Assembly: GCF_003989745.1 (NCBI RefSeq)
Contig: NZ_RZGS01000028.1
Location: 1-32,953, forward strand
Source of the DNA: Legionella septentrionalis
Lineage (GTDB): Bacteria; Pseudomonadota; Gammaproteobacteria; Legionellales; Legionellaceae
DNA length: 32,953 nucleotides
Direction: 5' to 3'
Shown: positions 1 to 7,001 of the stretch, piece by piece
How the letters are laid out: every line of letters starts with the position of its first letter
Position numbering within the stretch: the stretch's first letter is position 1
Translations under genes and position numbers: made by a program
The notes under the pieces: generated by a model
What the model was told of the DNA's origin: nothing
Seen by the model: only the letters and a program-made list of their open reading frames with translations
The model's database searches: none

Positions 1-54
1 GCATCATCATACTATCAAAGCTCCTATCGCGGGAGAGGGGGTAGATCGAAGTGA
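1..54 (+). CDS. Possible C-terminal tail of a gene entering from the left (partial)
   Basis: Frame 1 is open from the first base to a TGA at 52-54 and encodes a tail rich in Ser, Tyr, Arg and Gly (ending YRGRGGRSK). Such RGG-type tails are common at the C-terminus of DEAD-box RNA helicases and other RNA-binding proteins. Only 17 codons are visible, so neither the coding status nor the function is secure. A hairpin at 129-166 lies between this stop and the convergent mrcA stop, where a terminator would be expected. Confidence 0.3.
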   Translation, partial: ASSYYQSSYRGRGGRSK

Positions 55-128
55 ATAGAAAAATTTGTGCTCAATTTAAGATGAAATCTTGTCTAAAAAA
101 CTTTAGGGACGTTGCCTAATTAAATCTG

Positions 129-166
129 CATTGACCTGCCGCGGTTCTACTGCGGGAAGGTCAATG
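129..166. terminator. Stem-loop downstream of mrcA
   Basis: A 9-bp perfect outer stem (129-137 with 158-166) is continued by a 4-bp GC inner stem (139-142 with 152-155) after a small internal loop. It sits 27 bp beyond the mrcA stop and between two apparently convergent genes. There is no clear U tract on either strand, so it may be a weak terminator or an mRNA 3'-end stabiliser. Confidence 0.4.
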
Positions 167-192
167 AAGTTTAAAGCAGGCAATGGACGAGG

Positions 193-2553
193 TTAAAATA
201 AATTTTCTGCAACTTCTTCTTCTGAAGATGTGGTGGTTGACGAACCTTCTTCAATGCCTGGGATTTCTTCTTCACGGAAATATTCAATGATTGCATTGGC
301 TTGGTTGGAAGGCGCCAACAATCCGGTAGTTGGATCAATCCGTACAGCCACTACATTATCCGGTTGCTTAAGCTCATGCTCAGGTTTGCCTTGCAGGGCA
401 ACTTTCATAAAATCAATCCACATGGGTAATGCTAGGCTCGCTGCATATTCATGCAAAGAGTGAGGCGTGTCATAGCCTACCCACGTCGTGACCACAAGAT
501 CTGCATTATATCCAGCGAACCAGGCATCAACTTGGTCATTGGTAGTACCCGTTTTTCCTGCAATATCTTGCCGGTTGAGTACACGTGCCTGGCTGGCTGT
601 ACCGTGTTGTACTACACCTTTAAGTGCTGAATTCATTAAAAAGGCAATATCAGCTGGAATTACCCGTGGAGCCAGATTATCCGGATCGACGTTTTTATCC
701 TCACACTGGGCTTCACAAACTAGTGTGGGTTTGGCTTGTAATAATATCTTGCCATCATTGTCCGTAATATGATCAATTAAATAAGGCTCAATTTTGTAAC
801 CGCCGTTTGCAAAAACCGCATAGGCTGCCGTTAATTCCATCGGGCTTACGGACAAGCTACCCAATGCTAAAGATAAAGCGTGGGGAAGTGATTTTTTATT
901 AAATCCAAAATGAGTGATGAAAGTTACTGCATAATCAATGCCTATATCATCCAGAATGCGAATGGAAACGAGATTGCGCGAGCGTACCAAACCTTCTTTT
1001 AAACGCGTGGGGCCATTAAACGTACGATTATCATTATGTGGACGCCACAAGTTGGCTTGACTTGGGTCATCCACCACGATGGGCGCGTCATTAACTAATG
1101 TAGCCAGCGTATAACCCTTATTAAGGGCAGCTGCATAGATAAAAGGCTTAAAACTGGAGCCAGGTTGACGGGTGGATTGTGTCGCGCGATTGAATTTGCT
1201 GCGTTGAAAATCAAAGCCTCCAACTAAAGCTTCGATCGCACCGCTTTTGGGGTTTAATGCCACCAAGGCTCCTTCAACTTGGGGAATTTGCGCGAGTTGC
1301 CACTTGTCATTGTGAAAACGCACATAAATTACATCACCTGACGTTACGATTTGTTTGGCTTGAGTTGGCGCCTTACCCATCCAGCCATTTCTAAGAGCAG
1401 GTCTGGCCCAAGACATGCCTTCCCAGGGAAGAATTACCCGATTGCCATTGCGCAAAAGGACCGTGGCTTCTTTTCCTTCCATACTGATTACTAGGGCTGG
1501 TTGCAAATTGCCTACCGTGGAGTAGGGAGCTAAAACATTTTGCATGGTTGCTGCGGATGGATTTATTTTTCCCACATTGGTTACAGGACCGCGATAACCA
1601 TGGCGGCGATCATAGGCGAGCAGGTTTTCTTCAATCACTGTGTTTGCTGTTTTCTGCAAGGGTGCCTTAATGGTCGTGTACACTTTATAGCCTTTTGTAT
1701 AGGCATCTGGCCCAAAATGATCATATAGCGACTGGCGAATCATTTCCGCTACATACGGCGCATTGATTTCCAGTGTAGCCCCATGATAAGCCACAGTAAC
1801 AGGCTCATTGATCGCTTCATGATACTGTGCTTCAGTGATGTATTTTTCTTCAAGCAAGCGCTCCAAAACGTGATCGCGTCTTTTCTTCGCGGCGGCTGGG
1901 TTGGCAATAGGGTTTTGTGTGGATGGGGCTTGCGGCAAACCGGCTATCATGGCTAGTTGGGATAAGTTAAGTTCTTTCAAAGGCTTGCCAAAATAAACTT
2001 GGGCTGCAGCGCCGACGCCATAGGCACGATTTCCCAAATAAATTTTATTTAAATATAATTCAAGAATTTTTTCTTTACTCAGTTCCCGATCGATTTTGAT
2101 GGCCAGCAGGATTTCATTAAATTTGCGTAAAAACGTTTTTTTACGGTTTAAGAAAAAATTACGGGCAACTTGCATGGTAATTGTACTGCCGCCTTGTGAC
2201 TTGGTACCTGTTTGAATCATGCGTACCGTTGCGCGCGCTAAACCAAATACATCGACTCCGGGATGATCAAAAAAACGTTGATCTTCAGTTGCCAGGACGG
2301 CGTGGATTAAGGTAGGCGGTATGTCTTCATAATTAACCGGAATACGTTTTTTTTCTCCATATTCCTGAATTAATAATCCATCTTGCGTGTAAATGCGCAA
2401 AGGTACTTGCAGCTGGACGGTTTTGAGAGAATCCACATTGGGTAATTGGCTTTCTAAATATAGATAAAGCAAACTCGCGCCTACCAGAAATAAAAAAAAC
2501 AAGCTCAGTAAAGCCCAAAGCCCCTTACGCCAAAAATATGTGGTTTTTTTCAT
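193..2553 (-). CDS. mrcA: Penicillin-binding protein 1A (bifunctional transglycosylase/transpeptidase)
   Basis: This is a class A PBP that polymerises lipid II into glycan strands and cross-links the peptides in the periplasm. It has a cytoplasmic N-terminus and one membrane anchor (about residues 12-33). The GT51 transglycosylase domain has its catalytic Glu in the EDQRFFDHPG motif (E90) and RNFFLN at 131-136. An OB-like insert (about 315-425) precedes the transpeptidase domain, with SSFK (catalytic S466), SRN (525-527) and KTGT (667-670). At 786 aa it is close to the family norm. The C-terminus has a short Ser/Thr/Glu-rich tail. It is transcribed away from the pilMNOPQ operon, as in many gamma-proteobacteria, although here two extra genes lie between them. 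The ATG start directly precedes the basic region and the anchor. Confidence 0.96.
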   Translation of the reverse strand: MKKTTYFWRKGLWALLSLFFLFLVGASLLYLYLESQLPNVDSLKTVQLQVPLRIYTQDGLLIQEYGEKKRIPVNYEDIPPTLIHAVLATEDQRFFDHPGVDVFGLARATVRMIQTGTKSQGGSTITMQVARNFFLNRKKTFLRKFNEILLAIKIDRELSKEKILELYLNKIYLGNRAYGVGAAAQVYFGKPLKELNLSQLAMIAGLPQAPSTQNPIANPAAAKKRRDHVLERLLEEKYITEAQYHEAINEPVTVAYHGATLEINAPYVAEMIRQSLYDHFGPDAYTKGYKVYTTIKAPLQKTANTVIEENLLAYDRRHGYRGPVTNVGKINPSAATMQNVLAPYSTVGNLQPALVISMEGKEATVLLRNGNRVILPWEGMSWARPALRNGWMGKAPTQAKQIVTSGDVIYVRFHNDKWQLAQIPQVEGALVALNPKSGAIEALVGGFDFQRSKFNRATQSTRQPGSSFKPFIYAAALNKGYTLATLVNDAPIVVDDPSQANLWRPHNDNRTFNGPTRLKEGLVRSRNLVSIRILDDIGIDYAVTFITHFGFNKKSLPHALSLALGSLSVSPMELTAAYAVFANGGYKIEPYLIDHITDNDGKILLQAKPTLVCEAQCEDKNVDPDNLAPRVIPADIAFLMNSALKGVVQHGTASQARVLNRQDIAGKTGTTNDQVDAWFAGYNADLVVTTWVGYDTPHSLHEYAASLALPMWIDFMKVALQGKPEHELKQPDNVVAVRIDPTTGLLAPSNQANAIIEYFREEEIPGIEEGSSTTTSSEEEVAENLF

Positions 2554-2585
2554 TGAAATGATGTCACGTTAATTGACTACGCGCG

Positions 2586-2643
2586 ATTATACCGCGATTT
2601 ATGGATGTAATGTGAATTATTCAAAAATAAATCTATATGTCAA
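2586..2643 (-). promoter_or_regulatory. Candidate promoters for mrcA
   Basis: Two sigma70-like signals read toward mrcA. The distal one has a perfect TTGACA (-35, 2638-2643) and AATAAT (-10, 2616-2621) with a 16-bp spacer. The proximal one has a perfect TATAAT (-10, 2586-2591), with only TTCACA at 19 bp as its -35. They were assigned by eye, without mapping data. Confidence 0.45.
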
Positions 2644-2671
2644 GTCACATGACAAATCCTTTACACCTAAA

Positions 2672-2878
2672 TTAAAGCCGCTGCTTAGGTGCCGGCTCTT
2701 TTTTATTTTGCGCAGTTTCAGTGAATACTTTTGCGGTTAATAATCCTAAAGCCCCTGCACTTAAGGGTGCTTGTCTTTTAAGGGGATGAATGAATGCCTC
2801 GTTCTTATTGGAAAATTCTGCATCTTTGGCGGCTGGTTCCTGCCGTGTCTGTTTTTGTCTTTTTTTAAAGAATAACAT
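2672..2878 (-). CDS. Small basic protein, unknown function
   Basis: A 68-aa ORF that I do not recognise. It starts 34 bp after the stop of the 303-aa gene upstream on the same strand and has a strong Shine-Dalgarno (GGGGA six bases before ATG), which argues for real translation. The product is Lys/Gln-rich and basic, opens with MLFFKKR, and has a short Ala/Gly/Leu stretch near residues 40-47 that is too short to be a convincing membrane span. It has no cysteines and no recognisable domain. It is probably co-transcribed with the effector candidate upstream. It could be a small partner or a remnant of a longer gene. Confidence 0.5.
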   Translation of the reverse strand: MLFFKKRQKQTRQEPAAKDAEFSNKNEAFIHPLKRQAPLSAGALGLLTAKVFTETAQNKKEPAPKQRL

Positions 2879-2912
2879 GTTGTATCCCCAAAATTGATTT
2901 TAAGTTTAGTAA

Positions 2913-3824
2913 TTACTTAAAAAAACTAAAAATGCTTTGTTCCTCTTCTTCCTTTTCCCCATCTTTTGTATTTTCTGCGTTTATATCTTCTGCGTTCGCA
3001 GGAGTCATGGACTCTGGCGTCATCAGCTTTTGGAATTGCTGATAAAAAACTGCTGTCCAGGTAGGTATGCCTGGGCTATGAAGAGTGGTGGGAAGAATTG
3101 AAGACGGCTTTTTTTCAGAGTTTATTGTCTTTACAGCATTTAAAGCAGCCGCAGTGGTTATCCTTTTAATGTAAGCTTGAGACGCCTGAAGCTTTTGTTC
3201 CACTGCTTGCAGGCGTTGTGCCATATCCTGATGTTCAAGTGTTAACGTTTTATTTTTTCTTTCCAGATATTCCGCTTTCAATAGCGATTTCTCTATCGTC
3301 AATAAGTTTGAGATAGCAGTATTTATTTGTTGTTCCGAGACATTTGCTCGTAATCCCAGAGTTAGAAATAACGTATCTTCCAAGATGAGCGCTGATTCAC
3401 AATAAGATGACAAAGCCCAGCTTTTTTTAAAACCTAGCAAATTTTTCTGATTTTTCTCATCATAAGTTATGGGGATATATTTCGATTGTAAGGTTGAAAA
3501 TAAGGTGTTTATATCCAGTAAAAATTTCAGTAATTTATTACTTAAAACAGGTAAAGATCCTTCTTGTTTTTCGCAGGCGTCTATATAATTTTTTATAGAA
3601 AAAATCATATGAGCAAGGTAATCAAACAAGGGCTTTCGATTGTGATCTGCTGCTTCTATGAGTTCGTTTATATCAATTTGTATGGCAACTATTGGTTTTT
3701 TAAGAATCGTTTGAACTTTATTCTCTTCTATAACTCGCTCATGATCCGTTATATTTTTTTTGGCAAAATTATACCTGACGACGGCCCGGGTGAGTGCCGT
3801 TAATACTTCACTTAAAGTGGCCAT
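2913..3824 (-). CDS. Coiled-coil protein with E-block C-terminus; candidate Dot/Icm effector
   Basis: A 303-aa soluble protein with no enzyme motif that I recognise. It has no signal peptide or membrane span and is largely helical, with a clear heptad-like coiled coil at about residues 175-222. A low-complexity Pro/Thr/Ser and Asn/Glu-rich linker (about 235-288) follows. The last 15 residues contain five glutamates (E290, E292-E295) and end SIFSFFK, with Phe at -2, -3 and -5. A Glu-rich patch about 9-17 residues from the end followed by hydrophobic residues is the known E-block translocation signal of Legionella Dot/Icm substrates. The start has an excellent AAGGAG six bases upstream. It lies between mrcA and pilM, which by memory is near where L. 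pneumophila carries the effector RavI. Homology to RavI is not established. Confidence 0.75.
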   Translation of the reverse strand: MATLSEVLTALTRAVVRYNFAKKNITDHERVIEENKVQTILKKPIVAIQIDINELIEAADHNRKPLFDYLAHMIFSIKNYIDACEKQEGSLPVLSNKLLKFLLDINTLFSTLQSKYIPITYDEKNQKNLLGFKKSWALSSYCESALILEDTLFLTLGLRANVSEQQINTAISNLLTIEKSLLKAEYLERKNKTLTLEHQDMAQRLQAVEQKLQASQAYIKRITTAAALNAVKTINSEKKPSSILPTTLHSPGIPTWTAVFYQQFQKLMTPESMTPANAEDINAENTKDGEKEEEEQSIFSFFK

Positions 3825-3854
3825 GGCTGTCTCCTTATAAGTCCTTCATTATCG

Positions 3855-3883
3855 AATATATTTTATTGCTGCTCAGCTAGCAA
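3855..3883 (-). promoter_or_regulatory. Candidate promoter for the 303-aa effector candidate
   Basis: A -35 TTGCTA (3878-3883) and -10 TATATT (3855-3860) are separated by exactly 17 bp and face the gene starting at 3824. This predicts a leader of roughly 25 nt carrying the AAGGAG ribosome site. It shares the 207-bp divergent intergenic region with pilM. I saw no convincing PmrA or CpxR tandem box. Confidence 0.4.
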
Positions 3884-4037
3884 GGAGCATAGTTGTAAAA
3901 AATTTCAATTTTTTTATAGTTGCGTTAGTATTAGCAATATGCAACGAGGTAGTATTTGTATGATTTCTTTGTGACAAGCCTAGTAGATTATAGCCCTTTA
4001 TAAAGAAGAAAAGGAAATCAGCACATGGAGAATGACC

Positions 4038-5096
4038 GTGCTCAAGTTATTTAAGCCTAAACATCATCGCATCCTCGGCATAGACATTAGCTCGAGTTCC
4101 GTAAAAATATTGGAAATTTCTGCAAATGGCGATCAGTTTTGTGTTGAAGCTTATGGACGAATTGCATTACCGGAAGGAGCCATGGAAGGGGTCAATATAA
4201 AAAATGTGGATGTGGTTGCAGGATCCATCAAAAAACTGCTTACCACCGAACATTTCAACTGCAAGCAAGCCGCATTGGCTGTGCCTGATTCAACAGCCAT
4301 TAGTCGAATGATTCAAGTCAATGAGGGACTAAGGGACGAGGAAATTGAGGAGTTGGTGACTATAGAAGCTGACAAATACATTCCTTATCCCATTGAAGAA
4401 ATTAATCTGGATTTTAATATATTGGGCCCATCGACTAAAAACTCAGCCATGCTGGATGTTTTAATTGTGGCTTCCAGAGCAGAAAACGTGAATAATCGTG
4501 TGGCTGCAGTAACAAAAGCAGGTCTTGAAGCGAAAATTGTCGATGTGGAATCCTATGTCATTGAGCGCACGGCAAGATTATTTGTTCCAGAATTGCCTGC
4601 AGGCGGTAGTAATAAAATTGTAGCGATCATCGATATTGGCGAGGTTTACACTCATTTCTTTATTTTATACGGGATGAAAATTATTTTTTCTCGGGAAGAA
4701 GAATTTGGCGGTAAGCAATTAATGGAAGCCATCGTCCAGCGTTATGGGATGAAGATTGAAGAAGCAAGAGCGGCGATGGAACAAGATGCTTTGCCTGCCG
4801 AATTTAAAAGTGAAATTTTACAACCTTTTAAGGAATCAATCTTATTGCAAGTAAAACGTGGCTTGCAATTCTTTTTTTCTACCAGTAGGCACACTTTTGT
4901 GGATTATATTTTGCTGGCAGGAGGAATTGCCAAATATTCGGATATTGCCCAGTTATTACAAGAACATATCAATATACCGACCAGCATTGCCAACCCTTTT
5001 TCGCGTATGAATTTTTCAAAAAATGTAAGCCGAGAGAAAATCGAGCAAGATGCCCCGCGCCTGCTGGTAGCGTGTGGTTTGGCATTGAGGGCGTAA
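4038..5096 (+). CDS. pilM: Type IV pilus assembly protein PilM (actin-like ATPase)
   Basis: A cytoplasmic FtsA/actin-fold protein that binds the N-terminal tail of PilN and links the inner-membrane alignment complex to the pilus motors. The N-terminus LKLFKPKHHRILGIDISSSS is characteristic: a short basic lead followed by the phosphate-1 loop. A second nucleotide-binding segment follows (AIIDIGE, then LLAGG near residue 300). I prefer the GTG at 4038 because GGAG (4027-4030) is 7 bases upstream of it but only one base from the alternative in-frame ATG at 4032; the GTG also gives the usual ML-LF family start. It is the first gene of pilMNOPQ and ends one base before the pilN ATG. Confidence 0.95.
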   Translation: MLKLFKPKHHRILGIDISSSSVKILEISANGDQFCVEAYGRIALPEGAMEGVNIKNVDVVAGSIKKLLTTEHFNCKQAALAVPDSTAISRMIQVNEGLRDEEIEELVTIEADKYIPYPIEEINLDFNILGPSTKNSAMLDVLIVASRAENVNNRVAAVTKAGLEAKIVDVESYVIERTARLFVPELPAGGSNKIVAIIDIGEVYTHFFILYGMKIIFSREEEFGGKQLMEAIVQRYGMKIEEARAAMEQDALPAEFKSEILQPFKESILLQVKRGLQFFFSTSRHTFVDYILLAGGIAKYSDIAQLLQEHINIPTSIANPFSRMNFSKNVSREKIEQDAPRLLVACGLALRA

Positions 5097-5097
5097 T

Positions 5098-5658
5098 ATG
5101 GCGGATATCAATTTACTCCCATGGCGCGAATTAAAACGCGAGCGCGAAAAAAAGGAATTTGGCATTTTTGTTTTTATAGGTTTAACCAGTGCAGTTTTGA
5201 TTATTTTTTTAATTAATTTTTATGCCAAGCAATTGGTGGAACAGCAAAGCCGACGCAATGAAATTCTGCAAACCGAGATTACGCGCCTTGAAAAACAAAT
5301 TAAGGAAATTGCAGACATTAAAAAACTGCGTCAGGCACTGATTGCAAGAATGAGGATTGTACAAAACCTTCAAGGCACGCGCAGTTTAACAGTAAGGTTA
5401 TTTGATGAATTAATAAAAATCATGCCAGATGGTGTTTTTTTAACTCATGTGGAACGCAGTGGGGATAAGGTTACCCTTTTGGGATACGCAGAATCCAATA
5501 CGAATATTTCGCAACTGATGCGTAATATTGAAAATAATCAGTGGATACAAAATCCGGAACTTACCGAAATTAAAAAGACAAAAGAAGAGACACCATCCAG
5601 TAATGTGGAAAATGAATTCAAGTTGAGTTTTATTTTACGGCCTGCAACCAACTTATAA
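5098..5658 (+). CDS. pilN: Type IV pilus inner-membrane protein PilN
   Basis: A 186-aa bitopic inner-membrane protein. The conserved cytoplasmic INLLPWR motif at residues 4-10, which docks into PilM, is followed by a basic stretch, one transmembrane helix (about 22-42) and a periplasmic coiled coil (about 45-75). The C-terminal ferredoxin-like fold pairs with PilO. Length and layout are typical. The start lies one base after the pilM stop, implying translational coupling. Confidence 0.94.
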   Translation: MADINLLPWRELKREREKKEFGIFVFIGLTSAVLIIFLINFYAKQLVEQQSRRNEILQTEITRLEKQIKEIADIKKLRQALIARMRIVQNLQGTRSLTVRLFDELIKIMPDGVFLTHVERSGDKVTLLGYAESNTNISQLMRNIENNQWIQNPELTEIKKTKEETPSSNVENEFKLSFILRPATNL

Positions 5659-5674
5659 CCAATTAGGCTGGAAC

Positions 5675-6271
5675 ATGAATATAAATCTGAGTGAACTGAC
5701 GTTAGACAATGTGGGGCAGTGGCCGACAGTGGTTAAAGCCAGTGTGGTTGCTTTCCTGGCTTTGTTGGTTATTGGCATAGGGTACTGGCTGATCGCTAAG
5801 CCAAATTTTGAGCAATACGATTCGTTAAAAGCAGAAGAAAATACCTTGCGCAGTAAATTTGAGTTGAAGCAGCATCAGGCTTCCAATTTACAAAAATATC
5901 GTAATCAAATGCAAATCATGGAAGAACGCTTTGGCAATATGCTCAAGCAGTTGCCTACGCAAAATGAGATGCCTGGATTGTTGGAAGACATATCGAAAAC
6001 AGGGATTGCAAGCGGTCTTACTTTTGAATTATTTGCCCCTATGCAAGAAGTACAGCATGATTTTTATATTGAATTGCCCATTAAAATTGCGGTAATAGGT
6101 AATTATCATCAATTCGCGATTTTTTTAAGCCGGATAGGGCAACTCAATCGAATTGTAACGCTACATGATTTTGTAATTGAGGGAGCATCCACCGAAAAGC
6201 AAAAAAACGCTGCGGGGGAGCAGTTAATAATGCGGATAACGGCAAAAATTTATCGCTATCGCACACAATAG
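5675..6271 (+). CDS. pilO: Type IV pilus inner-membrane protein PilO
   Basis: A 198-aa partner of PilN. It has a short cytoplasmic N-terminus, a transmembrane helix at about residues 22-41, a periplasmic coiled coil at about 50-90 and a C-terminal ferredoxin-like domain. PilN and PilO form heterodimers that bind PilP and align the inner and outer-membrane parts of the machine. It begins 16 bp after the pilN stop in the same operon. Sequence conservation is low in this family, so the call rests on architecture and position. Confidence 0.92.
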   Translation: MNINLSELTLDNVGQWPTVVKASVVAFLALLVIGIGYWLIAKPNFEQYDSLKAEENTLRSKFELKQHQASNLQKYRNQMQIMEERFGNMLKQLPTQNEMPGLLEDISKTGIASGLTFELFAPMQEVQHDFYIELPIKIAVIGNYHQFAIFLSRIGQLNRIVTLHDFVIEGASTEKQKNAAGEQLIMRITAKIYRYRTQ

Positions 6272-6284
6272 AGCAGGAATATTC

Positions 6285-6938
6285 ATGTTGAAAGCGGTGG
6301 GAATGAGTTTTTCTCCAGGCAATGCGAACTGTGGCGGCTTAATGGCCAAAGTGGTGCATTTGTTTATTCGCTGTGGTCTTTATGCAGCTACAAAATCCTT
6401 TTTGCTATGGAGTATTGTTGGTTTGTTTTTTACAACCACTATTCTTTCCGGTTGCAGCTCCTCAGAAGATGAGGAATTGCAGCGTTATATGCATGAAATA
6501 AAAACACGTCCTTCTCTCCCCATCGAACCTATTCCTGAATTCAAACCTCAGCCAAAATTTGCTTATCCTGAAAATGAGAATAGACGTAGTCCATTTAAGC
6601 CTATTGTAATAGAACAAACGAGCGAGCAATTAGCACCCAATATAAATCGTCCCAAACAGCCCCTGGAAGCTTTTCCTTTGGATGCGCTTAAATTTGTGGG
6701 ACTTTTAAAAGAAAATGGTACGATATGGGGGCTAATCAGTCAGCCGGGAGGATTGATATCTCGGGTGAAGCCGGGTGATTATATGGGAAAAAATTTTGGT
6801 CAAATCTTGAGTATCTCGCAAGATACTATGCAAATAGAAGAAACTGTGCAGGTAAATGGTAAATGGGAGAAAAAGAAAATAGCATTAAAGCTACACGTTG
6901 CGCCAGCAGATGAGGGCGGTGAAAAACCTGCCCAGTAA
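6285..6938 (+). CDS. pilP: Type IV pilus lipoprotein PilP
   Basis: An inner-membrane lipoprotein whose periplasmic beta domain joins PilN/PilO to the PilQ secretin. A lipobox LSGC with the lipidated Cys at residue 57 follows a hydrophobic segment (about 40-53). Next come a disordered Pro-rich linker (80-120) and the compact PilP domain (about 125-205; LKFVGLLKENGTIWGLI). The region before the lipobox is unusually long for a type II signal. A later in-frame ATG (6342, residue 20) would shorten it, but the first ATG has the better ribosome site (AGGA). It starts 13 bp after pilO. Confidence 0.92.
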   Translation: MLKAVGMSFSPGNANCGGLMAKVVHLFIRCGLYAATKSFLLWSIVGLFFTTTILSGCSSSEDEELQRYMHEIKTRPSLPIEPIPEFKPQPKFAYPENENRRSPFKPIVIEQTSEQLAPNINRPKQPLEAFPLDALKFVGLLKENGTIWGLISQPGGLISRVKPGDYMGKNFGQILSISQDTMQIEETVQVNGKWEKKKIALKLHVAPADEGGEKPAQ

Positions 6939-7001
6939 CCAAAAATAATTATAGTGAATGTCTTAGGATGAGAGAAAGCAGAATTGAAATGCTTATACCC
7001 A

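Noticed and set aside
2676-2702. AGCCG/CGGCT stem followed by a T run on the plus strand
   Set aside because: No plus-strand gene ends there and it lies inside the end of the 68-aa gene; the stem is short with a 12-nt loop.
3884-4031. Sigma70 or sigma54 promoter for pilM
   Set aside because: TTGTGA at 3969 has no -10 at a proper distance and no GG-N10-GC sigma54 pattern was found, so no promoter is called although one must exist.
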